From CAVROP01 sp050012175 (lineage in GTDB: Bacteria; Acidobacteriota; Terriglobia; UBA7540): a DNA stretch of 64,000 bases. The notes beneath the pieces were generated by a model. The model saw only the letters and a program-made list of their open reading frames with translations. It made no database searches and was not told the origin of the DNA. Position numbers and translations under genes: made by a program. The stretch lies in NCBI GenBank assembly GCA_050012175.1, contig JBEKHR010000010.1:1-64000 (forward strand). Direction: 5' to 3'. Numbering within the stretch: position 1 is the stretch's first letter; each line of letters starts with the position of its first letter. Below, one piece after another: positions 27,139 through 35,929 of this stretch.

Positions 27139-28599
27139 GTGCGGCTCAATGATAAAATCAAAGCTTTGCACAGAAGGCCTCTTGAGGTTTGGAGCAGGTT
27201 GTCGAGAATCTTCAATCAAACCCCCAAGGCGCGCGCGGTCATCCTCGCGGTCGTTCTTTTCCTTCTCACGGGCATCTGCGGTGAGGCGGAAGCCGTCACC
27301 CTCCCGCGAACGACGATCCGAGCGCTGACCCTTCCCAACGGTCTCCAGGCCTGCCTTGTGGAAGACCACCAGGCGCCCGTGGTCAACGTTCAAGTCTGGT
27401 ACCACGTGGGCTCCAAGAACGAGGCCCCGGGAAGGACCGGTTTTGCCCACCTGTTCGAACACCTGATGTTTGACGGGACGACGAACATCGGGGCCGACCA
27501 ATTCTCCGACTATGTCATTCGGTCCGGTGGCGTCGATAATGCTTACACGACCGAGGACTCCACCGTCTTCTGGGAAACGACACCCAGTTCCCAACTTCCC
27601 GTGGTCCTGTGGCTGGAGGCTGACCGGATGCGCCACCTGGACATCACGGAAACTGTTTTCAACAACGAAAGGGAAGTGGTGGAAGAGGAAAGGCGCTTAA
27701 AGTTTGATAACCCGCCTTACGGGACGGTCGTGGAGACTTTGTATCAACATGCCTACAGCGTGCATCCGTACCAGCACATGACGATTGGCAGCCTGCACGA
27801 CTTGGACAATGCCAGGCTGGAGGACATTCGCGACTTCTACGACACCTACTACGTGCCCGACAACGCCACCGTGGTCATCGTCGGCGACATGGACCCGCAG
27901 GAGGCGGAATCCATGATCCGGAAATACTTCGGCCCTCTTGAACGCGGAGCGCGCCTTCCTACAAACCACATCCAGCAGGAGCCGCCCCAAACTGCGGAGC
28001 GGGTTGTGAAACTCTCTCTGGACGTGGCGCTTCCGGCCTTCGTGGAAGGCTACCATATGCCGGCGGACGGTACCCCGGACGCTTACCCGCTGCGGCTGGC
28101 ATCCAACATCCTCTCGGAAGGTGAAAGTTCGCGCATCTATCGGCGGCTAGTTTATGACAAACAGATTGCCCTGGAGGCGCAGAGCACCGGCAACTTCACG
28201 GAAGACCCCAATCTCTTCTTCGTATTTGCCGTCATGAACCAGGGCCACGCGCCAGCCGAGGGGGAGGCTGAAGTCGAGGCGGAGCTGAGCCGGCTGAAAA
28301 CTCAAACGGTAAGCAATGACGAACTACAGAAAGCCAAGAACCAAACCCTTCGCGATTTCATCTTGAGCCGGCAGACGGTCCAAACGCGAGGGGAGGAACT
28401 GGGCTATGCGGCAGTCATTTTGAAGGATGCAAACCTGGTCAATACGGAACCCGCCCGATTCCTGGCTGTCACGCCGGCGGATATCCAGCGCGTGGCGCAG
28501 AAGTATTTCGTGGCGCAGAATTTGACGCTGGTGGAAGTGTACACAAAGAGTGCGGCGGGCGATAAGCAAGTAAGCGAGCAAGGAGCGGGTGGCCAATGA
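27139..28599 (+). CDS. M16 family zinc peptidase, catalytic member
   Basis: Exported or periplasmic pitrilysin-type peptidase, 486 residues. The N-terminal basic stretch leads to a hydrophobic signal segment (AVILAVVLFLLTGICGEAEA, about 33-52). The inverted zinc motif HxxEH is in FAHLFEHLMFDG, and the downstream ligand Glu lies in EREVVEEERRLK. A second M16 domain (about 280-480) completes the clam-shell half. The GTG at 27139 is used. It overlaps the next gene by four bases (ATGA), so the two are co-translated and probably form a heterodimer. Confidence 0.9.
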   Translation: MRLNDKIKALHRRPLEVWSRLSRIFNQTPKARAVILAVVLFLLTGICGEAEAVTLPRTTIRALTLPNGLQACLVEDHQAPVVNVQVWYHVGSKNEAPGRTGFAHLFEHLMFDGTTNIGADQFSDYVIRSGGVDNAYTTEDSTVFWETTPSSQLPVVLWLEADRMRHLDITETVFNNEREVVEEERRLKFDNPPYGTVVETLYQHAYSVHPYQHMTIGSLHDLDNARLEDIRDFYDTYYVPDNATVVIVGDMDPQEAESMIRKYFGPLERGARLPTNHIQQEPPQTAERVVKLSLDVALPAFVEGYHMPADGTPDAYPLRLASNILSEGESSRIYRRLVYDKQIALEAQSTGNFTEDPNLFFVFAVMNQGHAPAEGEAEVEAELSRLKTQTVSNDELQKAKNQTLRDFILSRQTVQTRGEELGYAAVILKDANLVNTEPARFLAVTPADIQRVAQKYFVAQNLTLVEVYTKSAAGDKQVSEQGAGGQ

Positions 28600-30185
28600 G
28601 CTCACAAAGGGAGTTGCGCAGAGGCAGGCTTTGGAGTGCGGCAGCTTGCTGCCGCTTTTGCGTCTCGAGCTTGCTCGAGCCGCTGTCGGAAGCAAGCTTC
28701 CGGCGAAGGAGTGCGGCAGCTAGCTGCCGCACTCCAAAGAGCTGCGTATTCTGTCTGGCGGCTCTGCTTTTTGCTGCGCTCGCATTGGCTCGTGACTTCC
28801 CGCCGGAGGCGTTGCCTCCCAAGCCCCTGGTCCTTCCCACGCCGGCGCTACGCGTCCTTCCCAATGGTTTGAAAGTGGTCGCCATCGAGCGGCATTTACT
28901 TCCACTCTTGACGTTGCGGCTGGTGGTAAAGTCGGGAGCAGAATCGGATCCGGTGACCTTGCCTGGAACAGCGCAACTGGTGAGCGCCTTGCTGACGGAG
29001 GGAACTTCAACACGCAACGCGAGCCAGATCTCCGAGGCCATTGACTCGAGCGGAGGATTAGTTGATGCGGGGGCCGATTGGGATGAATCCTACGTAAGCC
29101 TGAGCGTCCTCAATGACCATGAGGACCTTGCTTTCGATCTTCTCTCGGACATGGTGATACATCCCACCTTCATGCCCGCGGAAGTCGAGCGGAAGCGCAA
29201 GCAGACCCTTTCGGGCCTCGAGGTTGTTCGCGACGATCCTGACTACGTTGCCGATGCGGCCTTGAGGCGCCTCGCCTTTCTCGGGACCTCGTACGGCCAC
29301 CCCGAGGACGGAACCATTCCCTCGGTGCGTCGAATGACTCCGGGAGACCTCCGCGCCTTCTATAACGACTATTATCAACCCTCGAATGCAGTTCTCGCCA
29401 TTGTGGGAGATATCGAGACAGGCGAAGCTTTTGAACGCGCGGAAAAGCGCTTCGGCGCATGGACGAACCGGGCAACGCCCCTGATTCCTGCTGCGTCTCC
29501 GGCGGTGGGATCACATAGGATTGTCGCCATCGACAAGCCGGATGCGGTTCAGACAGAAATCCGTATTGGCAACCTTGGGGTATCAAGGAAGAGCCCCGAT
29601 TATTTGGCGCTGAGCGTCGCCGACCAAATTCTGGGCGGACCCTCCGAAAACCGGCTTTTCAAGGCCCTCCGCAGCCATCAGGGTCTGACGTATGGGGCTT
29701 CCAGTGAACTTCTCTCTTATCAGAGTGCTGGGGTGTGGCTTGCCAAGACCTTTACCCGCACACCCGAGACCATGAAGAGCGTCCATCTGGCTCTCGAACA
29801 AATTAAGCGGATGCACGATCACCCCATCACCCCCCAGGAACTTGAAACAGCTCAGGGGTACCTGATTGGCCATCTCGCGTTGGATTTTGAAACTTCGGAA
29901 GGTGTCGCCAGCCAGACGCTGGAACTGCTGGTGTATAATCTGCCGCTCGACTATTGGAACCGGTTCCCTGAAAAGATCCGGGCCCTCACCGCTGAGGAGG
30001 TTTGGAACGCCGCTCGCCAGCGGCTTGCTCCCGACAACAATATTATTGTGTTGGTAGGGAATCTCTCCGGCTTCGAGAAGGACTTGAAGAAACTCGGCCC
30101 CGTGCAGTTTATTCCCCTGGCCGAAGTGGACTTCGGTTCTGAGGAGCTTGTCCCCAGCGGTGGGAGAGCACAAGAGCAAAAATAG
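28596..30185 (+). CDS. M16 family peptidase-like partner, non-catalytic, with palindrome insertion
   Basis: A 529-residue M16-fold protein lacking HxxEH (the position reads PGTAQLVSALLTEGTST), as in the non-catalytic subunit of mitochondrial-processing-peptidase-like pairs. It has the glycine-rich loop area and RLFKALRSHQGLTYGASSEL near the C-terminal half. The export signal (VFCLAALLFAALALA, about 49-63) begins unusually late because the first 48 codons include a 111-base palindromic repeat (28629-28739) read in frame. The start overlaps the upstream gene stop, and the next gene begins 10 bases after its end. Confidence 0.85.
   Translation: MSSQRELRRGRLWSAAACCRFCVSSLLEPLSEASFRRRSAAASCRTPKSCVFCLAALLFAALALARDFPPEALPPKPLVLPTPALRVLPNGLKVVAIERHLLPLLTLRLVVKSGAESDPVTLPGTAQLVSALLTEGTSTRNASQISEAIDSSGGLVDAGADWDESYVSLSVLNDHEDLAFDLLSDMVIHPTFMPAEVERKRKQTLSGLEVVRDDPDYVADAALRRLAFLGTSYGHPEDGTIPSVRRMTPGDLRAFYNDYYQPSNAVLAIVGDIETGEAFERAEKRFGAWTNRATPLIPAASPAVGSHRIVAIDKPDAVQTEIRIGNLGVSRKSPDYLALSVADQILGGPSENRLFKALRSHQGLTYGASSELLSYQSAGVWLAKTFTRTPETMKSVHLALEQIKRMHDHPITPQELETAQGYLIGHLALDFETSEGVASQTLELLVYNLPLDYWNRFPEKIRALTAEEVWNAARQRLAPDNNIIVLVGNLSGFEKDLKKLGPVQFIPLAEVDFGSEELVPSGGRAQEQK
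28629..28739. repeat. Palindromic element E inserted in frame within a coding sequence
   Basis: Outer inverted repeat: ctttggagtgcggcagct at both ends in opposite orientation. Each end forms its own hairpin (gcggcagcttgctgccgc on the left, gtgcggcagctagctgccgc on the right). Two smaller hairpins lie between them (ctcgagcttgctcgag; cggaagcaagcttccg). Its 111 bases equal 37 codons, so the frame is kept. A related word, cctttggagtgctgtcg, occurs in an intergenic palindrome near 52640. Confidence 0.8.
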
Positions 30186-30195
30186 GCGGGAAGTG

Positions 30196-31173
30196 ATGAA
30201 AAGAGCAGCCCTTCTCCTTATCGTTTTGATCGCCATGTCTGCTGCGGCAGAGGCCGTGATCCTGCTTCAGGTTCGTCCTGACCCCACGCGGCTGGCGGCC
30301 ATACTGTTGAGTCTTTCCCTCACCCTGTGCGCGTTCGTGGGATTGAGCCAGGCGAGCCTCGTCCGCTACCTGCGCCAGCGGGCTGCGGAATCGGTTTGGG
30401 CAGCCACCGGCTTGCCTTTGTTCTTGCTGATCCCGTACCTCGTTTACGCCTTTGGAACGGGCTCGTTCTCGTTCCTGGGGGCCGGCAAATTGCTGGCCTA
30501 CATCGTAGTGCCCACGTTGTTGCTGCTGCCCGACCGCCTGCATCGCCCCCCACACCTCGGGTGGCGGGACGTCGTGGCCATGGTGGCGCTGGGGCTTCCG
30601 GTCGCCGCAAACTGGTTAAGGGGAATTTGGACCTGGCCGTTCGACCTTTACATCTTCCGCCCACTCTTTTGTGTCTGCGTAGGGATGTACGCCTTCGCGG
30701 TCGTCCGCAACCTTGAAGGCGTGGGGTACCGGCTGTTATGGAGGAAGCAGGACGTGGTGGACGGTTTCGCCAATTTCCTCGCTTTTTGTCTCTTCGGAAT
30801 TCCGCTGGGGATGGCGCTGCGTTTTATTCACCCGCACTTTTCCAGCGCCTCCTTCGGGCAGTTGCCTCTCCAGTTCTTTGGCATGTACCTCACGATTGCC
30901 ATCCCGGAGGAGCTGCTTTTCCGGGGAATCCTCCAAAACCTCTTGTGCCGGAGCATCCGGCGAGGGCCCACGGGCGTATACGGCCTGCTGATTGCCGCGG
31001 TCGTATTCGGGGCGTCACATCTCCAGCACGCTCCGGTTCCCAACTGGAGATACGCGATTCTGGCCACGCTGGCAGGGGTGTTCTACGGATACACGTTTCG
31101 AAACCGCCAGAGAATTTCCGCCTCCGCCTTGACCCACGCACTCGTCGATACGACCTGGCATTTCTGGTTTTGA
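30196..31173 (+). CDS. CPBP family intramembrane metalloprotease (CAAX protease-like)
   Basis: A 325-residue protein with about eight membrane helices. CPBP motifs are present in order: IPEELLFRGIL (EExxxR), then FGASHLQH, then ALTHALVDTTWH. These residues coordinate the catalytic metal in the membrane. The ATG at 30196 is chosen because it opens directly into the first membrane helix and has a GGAAG upstream. It directly follows the two M16 genes, so the three may form one proteolysis operon. Substrates are unknown. Confidence 0.85.
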   Translation: MKRAALLLIVLIAMSAAAEAVILLQVRPDPTRLAAILLSLSLTLCAFVGLSQASLVRYLRQRAAESVWAATGLPLFLLIPYLVYAFGTGSFSFLGAGKLLAYIVVPTLLLLPDRLHRPPHLGWRDVVAMVALGLPVAANWLRGIWTWPFDLYIFRPLFCVCVGMYAFAVVRNLEGVGYRLLWRKQDVVDGFANFLAFCLFGIPLGMALRFIHPHFSSASFGQLPLQFFGMYLTIAIPEELLFRGILQNLLCRSIRRGPTGVYGLLIAAVVFGASHLQHAPVPNWRYAILATLAGVFYGYTFRNRQRISASALTHALVDTTWHFWF

Positions 31174-31417
31174 ACAAGGCAGTTGACCCGCCGCGGCGGG
31201 ACAGTTAACAGTCGACAGGGCACGTTCCGATGATATGTTTAAGCGTAGCGGGCTGCGCTCCGGTGCGTTACAGGGTTGCGGGAAAATTTACGAGTTCGCT
31301 TTCGACTGTCGACTGTTGACCGTGAACTTTTCTCCCCATCCTGCTAGACGGAAAAGCCGGGGCCGCAGTAAAATGGCTAGGCAGCCCATTCAATGAGATT
31401 GGATAAGGAGCAAATAC
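31174..31417. repeat. Intergenic inverted words and a solo family B end
   Basis: The palindrome GACCCGCCGCGGCGGGAC lies at 31185-31202. The word gttaacagtcgaca (about 31205) returns inverted as tgtcgactgttgac (about 31307). A solitary right end of a family B element, cttttctccccatcctgctag, lies at 31327-31347. The AAGGAG of the next gene follows. Confidence 0.6.
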
Positions 31418-31813
31418 ATGAAGATGAGGCAGATGGTTTCAATCGTTCTGTGTCTGGCGGTCGTTGCTGTAGCAGCTACCTTAAACGCCGGTCAGAAAAA
31501 ACCTAAACCCGGCCCTCTTACCGGAACATGGGAGTGCACGGCGCACGGGGGCGCGCAAGGTGACATGCCATTCACTCTGTACCTCGAACAGACCAAGGAT
31601 ACGCTGACGGGATCAGTTTCGTCGCCTATGGGCGGGACTCAGATAAGCGCGGGAACTATTAAGAAAACTGATCTTGAAATCCACATCGACACGCCGCAAG
31701 GCAACTACCAGCTAACGGGACGACTTAAGAAGGGGGAGCTTTCCGGCAAGTGGTCCAGTGATACGGAAAGCGGCGCCTGGGAGGGCAAGAAACAGGCCTC
31801 AGGTGGCAAGTAG
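31418..31813 (+). CDS. Small exported protein of unknown function
   Basis: 131 residues with a clear signal peptide (IVLCLAVVAVAATLNAG). The mature part of about 105 residues is Gly/Thr/Lys-rich with repeated short strands (GPLTGTWECTA; FTLYLEQTKDTLTGSV; YQLTGRLKKGELSGKWSS), the look of a small beta barrel or lipocalin-like calycin. It has no lipobox. GGAGC lies upstream of the ATG. Similar single-domain exported proteins are frequent in Acidobacteriota and are uncharacterised. Confidence 0.7.
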   Translation: MKMRQMVSIVLCLAVVAVAATLNAGQKKPKPGPLTGTWECTAHGGAQGDMPFTLYLEQTKDTLTGSVSSPMGGTQISAGTIKKTDLEIHIDTPQGNYQLTGRLKKGELSGKWSSDTESGAWEGKKQASGGK

Positions 31814-32239
31814 CGCCGTCATTTGGGAAGGGGCCAGCGATCTGTCGGAGTCCATGTGGCCAGGGTGGCAGCCAGACTTCCGTCGAGCCCGCAGGCAGGG
31901 ATTTGTGGCTCTGCCGCCTGCTGTGCGGAAAGGCTTCGCCTTTCCGCGGGGGGCTTAGGCCCCGACCAACCCCCTCCCCTAGGCTGGAAGGCTCAGCCTT
32001 CCAGCCTAGCAAAGGGAGGAGGAGGCTGCGAGCATGGCCGGAAAGCCAGAGGCTTTCCGCACAGCAAGCGGCAGAGCCGCGTAAAGTAGTCCAAGGGGCT
32101 TCGCCGATTCGGACATCGCTCGTCTGCCCCGGAACTTTCAAGCGGCCCCGGGGCGCCATGGTGCTGCGGTTGACCTTCCGCAACTTGAGGACCCAATCTC
32201 AAGTTGAACCCAAATCGCTGGGGGCAAGGACGACGCCGA
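31814..32239. other. Intergenic region upstream of proB, holds element D
   Basis: Apart from the inverted-repeat element at 31905-32080 no gene is seen. The last 30 bases contain the AAGGA ribosome binding site for proB. Confidence 0.5.
31905..32080. mobile_element. Inverted-repeat element D (MITE-like)
   Basis: Left arm gtggctctgccgcctgctgt, continuing gcggaaaggc, pairs with the right arm at 32050-32080 over about 31 bases with few mismatches. Inside are hairpins cggaaaggcttcgcctttccg and aggctggaaggctcagcctt. No coding capacity. Confidence 0.7.
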
Positions 32240-33025
32240 ATGCGGAGTGTTTTCATGCGTGTAGTTGTCAAAGTCGGGACCAGATTGATAGCCCCGGATG
32301 GCCAGATCAACTTCCGTTGGATGCGGTCGCTGATCGATCAACTCGATCTGACGCACCACGAGTATGTGATCGTCAGTTCGGGAGCCATCGCTTGCGGAAT
32401 GTTCTCCCTCGGAATCAAGCGGCGGCCGAAGAAACTGGGATTGATGCAGGCCACCGCGGCTGTGGGCCAGAGCCGGCTGATGCACACCTACGAAAGGCTG
32501 CTCTTTGGGAAGAAGGTCGTTGCCCAACTGCTGCTTTCGAGTGACGACTTTTCCTCCCCGGTTCGGTACCGTAACCTCTGCAATACGCTCCGCCAGTTGC
32601 TGCACATGAAGGTGCTGCCCATCGTCAATGAAAACGACAGCGTTTCGGTCCGGGAGCTCGAAGGGGCGTTCGGTGACAACGACGAGTTGAGCGCTCTTGT
32701 GGCTTCCGCCCTGGGGGCGGACTGGCTGGTTCTGCTCACCGATGTGGACGGCTTCTTCCGGCCCGAGGGCCCCCGAGGAAAGCCCCGGTTGGTGCGGCTG
32801 ATTCGTCGCGTCACGCCTGCGATGGAAGCTGCCTGCAACGGGAAAAGCCAGCTTGGGCGCGGCGGGATGCGCTCCAAGTTGCGAGCGGCACTCAGGGCCA
32901 CGGCGGCTGGAATCCAAGTGGTGATCGCCAACGGAAACCATCCCCAGGTTATTCCACTTGCCTTGCAGCGCCGCGTCGGGACCTATTTTTCGCCACTGCG
33001 GACCAAGAGTGAAAACCCATCATGA
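32240..33025 (+). CDS. proB: Glutamate 5-kinase
   Basis: First step of proline synthesis: phosphorylates glutamate to gamma-glutamyl phosphate. The 261-residue amino-acid-kinase fold shows VVVKVGTRLI, VIVSSGAIACGM, VLPIVNENDSVS, FGDNDELSALVASALGADWL and LGRGGMRSKLRAA. It lacks the C-terminal PUA domain of the longer enzymes. The ATG at 32240 is used since AAGGA lies nine bases upstream; MRVVVK at 32255 is the alternative. It overlaps proA by four bases (ATGA). Confidence 0.93.
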   Translation: MRSVFMRVVVKVGTRLIAPDGQINFRWMRSLIDQLDLTHHEYVIVSSGAIACGMFSLGIKRRPKKLGLMQATAAVGQSRLMHTYERLLFGKKVVAQLLLSSDDFSSPVRYRNLCNTLRQLLHMKVLPIVNENDSVSVRELEGAFGDNDELSALVASALGADWLVLLTDVDGFFRPEGPRGKPRLVRLIRRVTPAMEAACNGKSQLGRGGMRSKLRAALRATAAGIQVVIANGNHPQVIPLALQRRVGTYFSPLRTKSENPS

Positions 33026-34281
33026 GCGCCATACCTTCCACAAGCCGCGCTACAACGCCGGAGAAACTGCGGAGGGCGCGAACCGCGGCTCCCGACGTGG
33101 CCTGCTTAAGCACGCAGGAAAAGAACTCAATTCTTCAAGAGATGGCGGAGCTGATAGCAGGGAACCGGGAGGCAATTCTGGCGGCGAACAGCCTTGACCT
33201 TCAATCCAACGACCTCCGTCCCGCCAGCCGCGACCGTTTACTGCTGAACCCAAAGCGTGTCGACGACATGCTAGATGGAATCCAGGCTGTCATCGGCTTG
33301 CCCGACCCGGTGGGTGAAGTTCTGTTCGATTGGGTTCGTCCCAACGGCTTGCGCATACGGAAGGTGCGAGTGCCGCTCGGGGTTGTGGGCGTAATCTATG
33401 AGTCCCGCCCCAATGTGACGGTGGATGCCGCGGTCCTGGCGCTCAAAGCCGGGAACGCCGTGGTTCTGCGCGGCGGGCGCGAAGCTGTCCATACCAATGA
33501 ACTGCTCGTGGAACTTCTTAACCGGGCGCAGGGGTTGCCGGAGGGGGCAATCGAGTTGCTCGATTCCCGTTCCCGTGAGTCTGCGCATGAGCTCATGCGA
33601 GCACGCGGCTACGTGGACGTTCTGGTGCCGCGCGGCGGAGCGGAATTGATCAATCGCGTGGTGGAGCAAGCCATCGTCCCGGTTATCGAAACCGGGGCAG
33701 GGAACTGTCACATTTACGTGGATAAGGACGCCGACCTGGATCTTGCGGACAGGATTGTGATCAACGCCAAGACCCAGCGTCCCTCCGTGTGCAACGCCGC
33801 TGAAAAGCTGCTCGTCCATCAGGAAATCGCTGCGGAATACGTGCCGAGAATTGTCGACCGGCTGCGGACTGCCGGTGTAGAAGTGCGGGGCGACGAGCAG
33901 ACTTGCCGGCTGGCAGGCGAAGACAAGGTGCGAGCCGCTTCTCCGGATGATTGGCTGACCGAGTATTCGGACTTGAAGATGGCTGTGGCGGTGGTGAGTG
34001 ATGTGGACGCTGCCATCGCGCACATCAACCGTTACTCCACCCGGCACTCCGATGCCATCGTCACCCGTGACGCGACGCGAGCGCAGAGGTTTCTGGACCG
34101 GGTGGACTCGGCCGCAGTCTATTGGAACGCTTCCACACGCTTCACCGATGGAGGTGAATTCGGCTTGGGCGCAGAGATGGGCATCAGCACCCAGAAACTC
34201 CATTGTCGAGGTCCGTTTGCCTTGCCCGAACTCACTTCCGTGAAGTTCCAGATCGTAGGCTCCGGGCAAGTCCGCACGTGA
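33022..34281 (+). CDS. proA: Gamma-glutamyl phosphate reductase
   Basis: Second step of proline synthesis: NADPH-dependent reduction of gamma-glutamyl phosphate to glutamate semialdehyde. The 419-residue aldehyde dehydrogenase-fold protein has the catalytic Cys257 in QRPSVCNAAEKLLVH; VGVIYESRPNVTVDAAVLAL and NASTRFTDGGEFGLGAEMG are family motifs. It is translationally coupled to proB. proC is not in the window. Confidence 0.95.
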   Translation: MSAIPSTSRATTPEKLRRARTAAPDVACLSTQEKNSILQEMAELIAGNREAILAANSLDLQSNDLRPASRDRLLLNPKRVDDMLDGIQAVIGLPDPVGEVLFDWVRPNGLRIRKVRVPLGVVGVIYESRPNVTVDAAVLALKAGNAVVLRGGREAVHTNELLVELLNRAQGLPEGAIELLDSRSRESAHELMRARGYVDVLVPRGGAELINRVVEQAIVPVIETGAGNCHIYVDKDADLDLADRIVINAKTQRPSVCNAAEKLLVHQEIAAEYVPRIVDRLRTAGVEVRGDEQTCRLAGEDKVRAASPDDWLTEYSDLKMAVAVVSDVDAAIAHINRYSTRHSDAIVTRDATRAQRFLDRVDSAAVYWNASTRFTDGGEFGLGAEMGISTQKLHCRGPFALPELTSVKFQIVGSGQVRT

Positions 34282-34402
34282 GGGCAATGACCCGCCGCGC
34301 CGGGACAGATCACAGTCGAGAGTAGGGTGGGGTTCTTCCCCACCTACCACCTACGACCTACTACCTGCCGGGTCTTGAGACTATCGAAACGAGGATTCAT
34401 AT
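34282..34402. repeat. Palindrome and word array after proA
   Basis: A variant of the GACCCGCCGCGGCGGGAC palindrome lies at 34289-34306, followed by the word cacctaccacctacgaccta. The complementary word gtaggtagtaggtggtagat is found after the gene ending at 58947. Confidence 0.6.
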
Positions 34403-35446
34403 ATGTCGAATGTGCCTTTGGCCGTTGGTTTGGCATTGGTGGCTGGAATTCTGAACGGCAGTTTCGCCACCCCGATGAAGTACGCCAAGTTTTGGAAATG
34501 GGAGAACATCTGGTCAGTTTGGGCGGTGGTGGGAATGTTGATGTTTCCGTGGTTCATGGTTTATGTAACCGTACCCCACATGGTGGCGTTCTACCAGCAG
34601 GTGGGCGCTCTGCAGATTCTTCTCCTTGTGGGATTTGGTGTTGGATTTGGTCTGGCCCAGATATTCTTCGGGTTGGGCATAGCAGCGCTTGGCATCGCCT
34701 TGAATTTCGCCATCGCTATAGGCCTTTCGACCGCACTGGGGTCGCTCGTCCCACTGGTGGCACTGCATTCGGAGATGATTTTCACGACCAAAGGCATGGT
34801 CATCATCTTAGGAGTCGCCTTGATGCTGGTGGGCATCGTGCTTTGTGCCGTAGCGGGAAGACATAAGGAGAAAGCCATGCAGAGTTCAGTTCAGGACCAG
34901 CAAGAAGGGGCAGGGAAGAGGATGAGTTTCAAGGCCGGGTTGATCATCTGCATTCTGGCCGGGGTTGGTTCTCCTCTGATCAACTTCGGCTTGGCGTTCG
35001 GAGCCCCGCTCATTTCCCGTGCCGCCCAACTGGGCGTTAGTCCCAGAAGTCAGACCAATGTAATATGGGCCCCCTTGGTGACGGCCGCACTCGTGCCCTA
35101 CCTGATTTACTGCGCCTACTTGTGGAAAAAGAACAAAACGGCGGGCCTCTTCTTCCACCCTGGAACGGCCATTAACTGGGTACTGGGCGCGATGATGGGG
35201 GTGCTCTGGTTCGGAAGCACAGTCATCTACGGCGCAGCCACGGCTCAGCTAGCGGGCCTGGGTCCCATCTTGGGTTGGCCGCTTTTCATGTCGTCCATTA
35301 TCATTACCTCCAATGTTTGGGGATTTGTCACAGGCGAATGGAAGACGGCTGGTGGGAAAGCGCTGACCACAATGCTGGCGGGGATTCTGTTTCTTATCCT
35401 GGGTTTCGTCGTGTTGGCCGTCAGCGGGCGCTTGGCAGGGCGATGA
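34403..35446 (+). CDS. RhaT-like sugar transporter (L-rhamnose/H+ symporter family)
   Basis: A 347-residue inner-membrane protein with ten predicted helices in two halves, joined by a charged loop (about 150-175). Family features are LVAGILNGSFATPMKYAKFW near the N-terminus (RhaT-like G-S-F-x-x-P-x-K), IALNFAIAIGLSTALGSLVP in the middle and WPLFMSSIIITSNVWGFVTGEW near the end. No sugar catabolic genes are adjacent, so the substrate is open; rhamnose or a related sugar is the family default. Confidence 0.82.
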   Translation: MSNVPLAVGLALVAGILNGSFATPMKYAKFWKWENIWSVWAVVGMLMFPWFMVYVTVPHMVAFYQQVGALQILLLVGFGVGFGLAQIFFGLGIAALGIALNFAIAIGLSTALGSLVPLVALHSEMIFTTKGMVIILGVALMLVGIVLCAVAGRHKEKAMQSSVQDQQEGAGKRMSFKAGLIICILAGVGSPLINFGLAFGAPLISRAAQLGVSPRSQTNVIWAPLVTAALVPYLIYCAYLWKKNKTAGLFFHPGTAINWVLGAMMGVLWFGSTVIYGAATAQLAGLGPILGWPLFMSSIIITSNVWGFVTGEWKTAGGKALTTMLAGILFLILGFVVLAVSGRLAGR

Positions 35447-35629
35447 ATAATCTTCTCCGCAGGTCATTCTGAGCGGGTGATTCCCCTCCTCAGTTGAGGG
35501 GGGGGTAAGGGGGTGGTGCCGTTCAGGACTCAATGTTCCGGGTAGGGCAGGGCAAGCACACTCACTTCGGGCCTCTGCAAGCGGGAACCGCACGTATTTG
35601 AAAGCCGCCTGTCCAGCGGAACGCACGCC
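35447..35629. other. Convergent junction with a C/G-rich hairpin
   Basis: Holds a hairpin cccctcctcagttgaggggg (about 35484-35505) between the converging transporter and small-protein genes. No U-tract follows, so the terminator role is only suggested. Confidence 0.4.
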
Positions 35630-35884
35630 TCACAACCGCGCCAGGCAGCCTTTGCCGCATGCAACCGGAGCATTTTCAAACAGCGAGCAATCTTTCACTC
35701 CCACCACCTGGAGGCAGCCGAATTCAGCCTCGCGCTGCTCAGCCAAGACTTTGGCGCCAACCCTCTTCTCCGGACATCGAACAGACCGCCTCCTTAAGCC
35801 CGGCCCCCACTTCCAAATCGCATGGGCAAGAACCACCCAGCAAACCACCACCCCGGATATTTCAAGTGCAATTATGCTGTTCAT
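35630..35884 (-). CDS. Small membrane-anchored Cys-containing protein
   Basis: An 84-residue protein with one N-terminal membrane helix (IIALEISGVVVCWVVLAHAI) followed by a soluble part with five spaced Cys: RCPEKRV, FGCLQVV, VKDCSLF, then VACGKGCL. The spacing (C, about 25 residues, C, 8 residues, C, then CxxxC) suggests metal or redox binding. A perfect AAGGAGG lies about nine bases before the ATG at 35884, which supports it as a real gene. It lies 45 bases downstream of the STAS gene on the same strand, so the two should be co-transcribed. The function is unknown. Confidence 0.65.
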   Translation of the reverse strand: MNSIIALEISGVVVCWVVLAHAIWKWGPGLRRRSVRCPEKRVGAKVLAEQREAEFGCLQVVGVKDCSLFENAPVACGKGCLARL

Positions 35885-35929
35885 GACCGAGCTCCTCCTT
35901 GGCGAGGGAAAAGGCTCTTGGCCTTACTG

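Noticed and set aside
28720..29041. Minus-strand frames across the second M16 gene
   Set aside because: Antisense to a clear M16-fold coding sequence.
35484..35505. Rho-independent terminator
   Set aside because: The hairpin is strong, but no U-tract follows on either strand; noted only as a hairpin.
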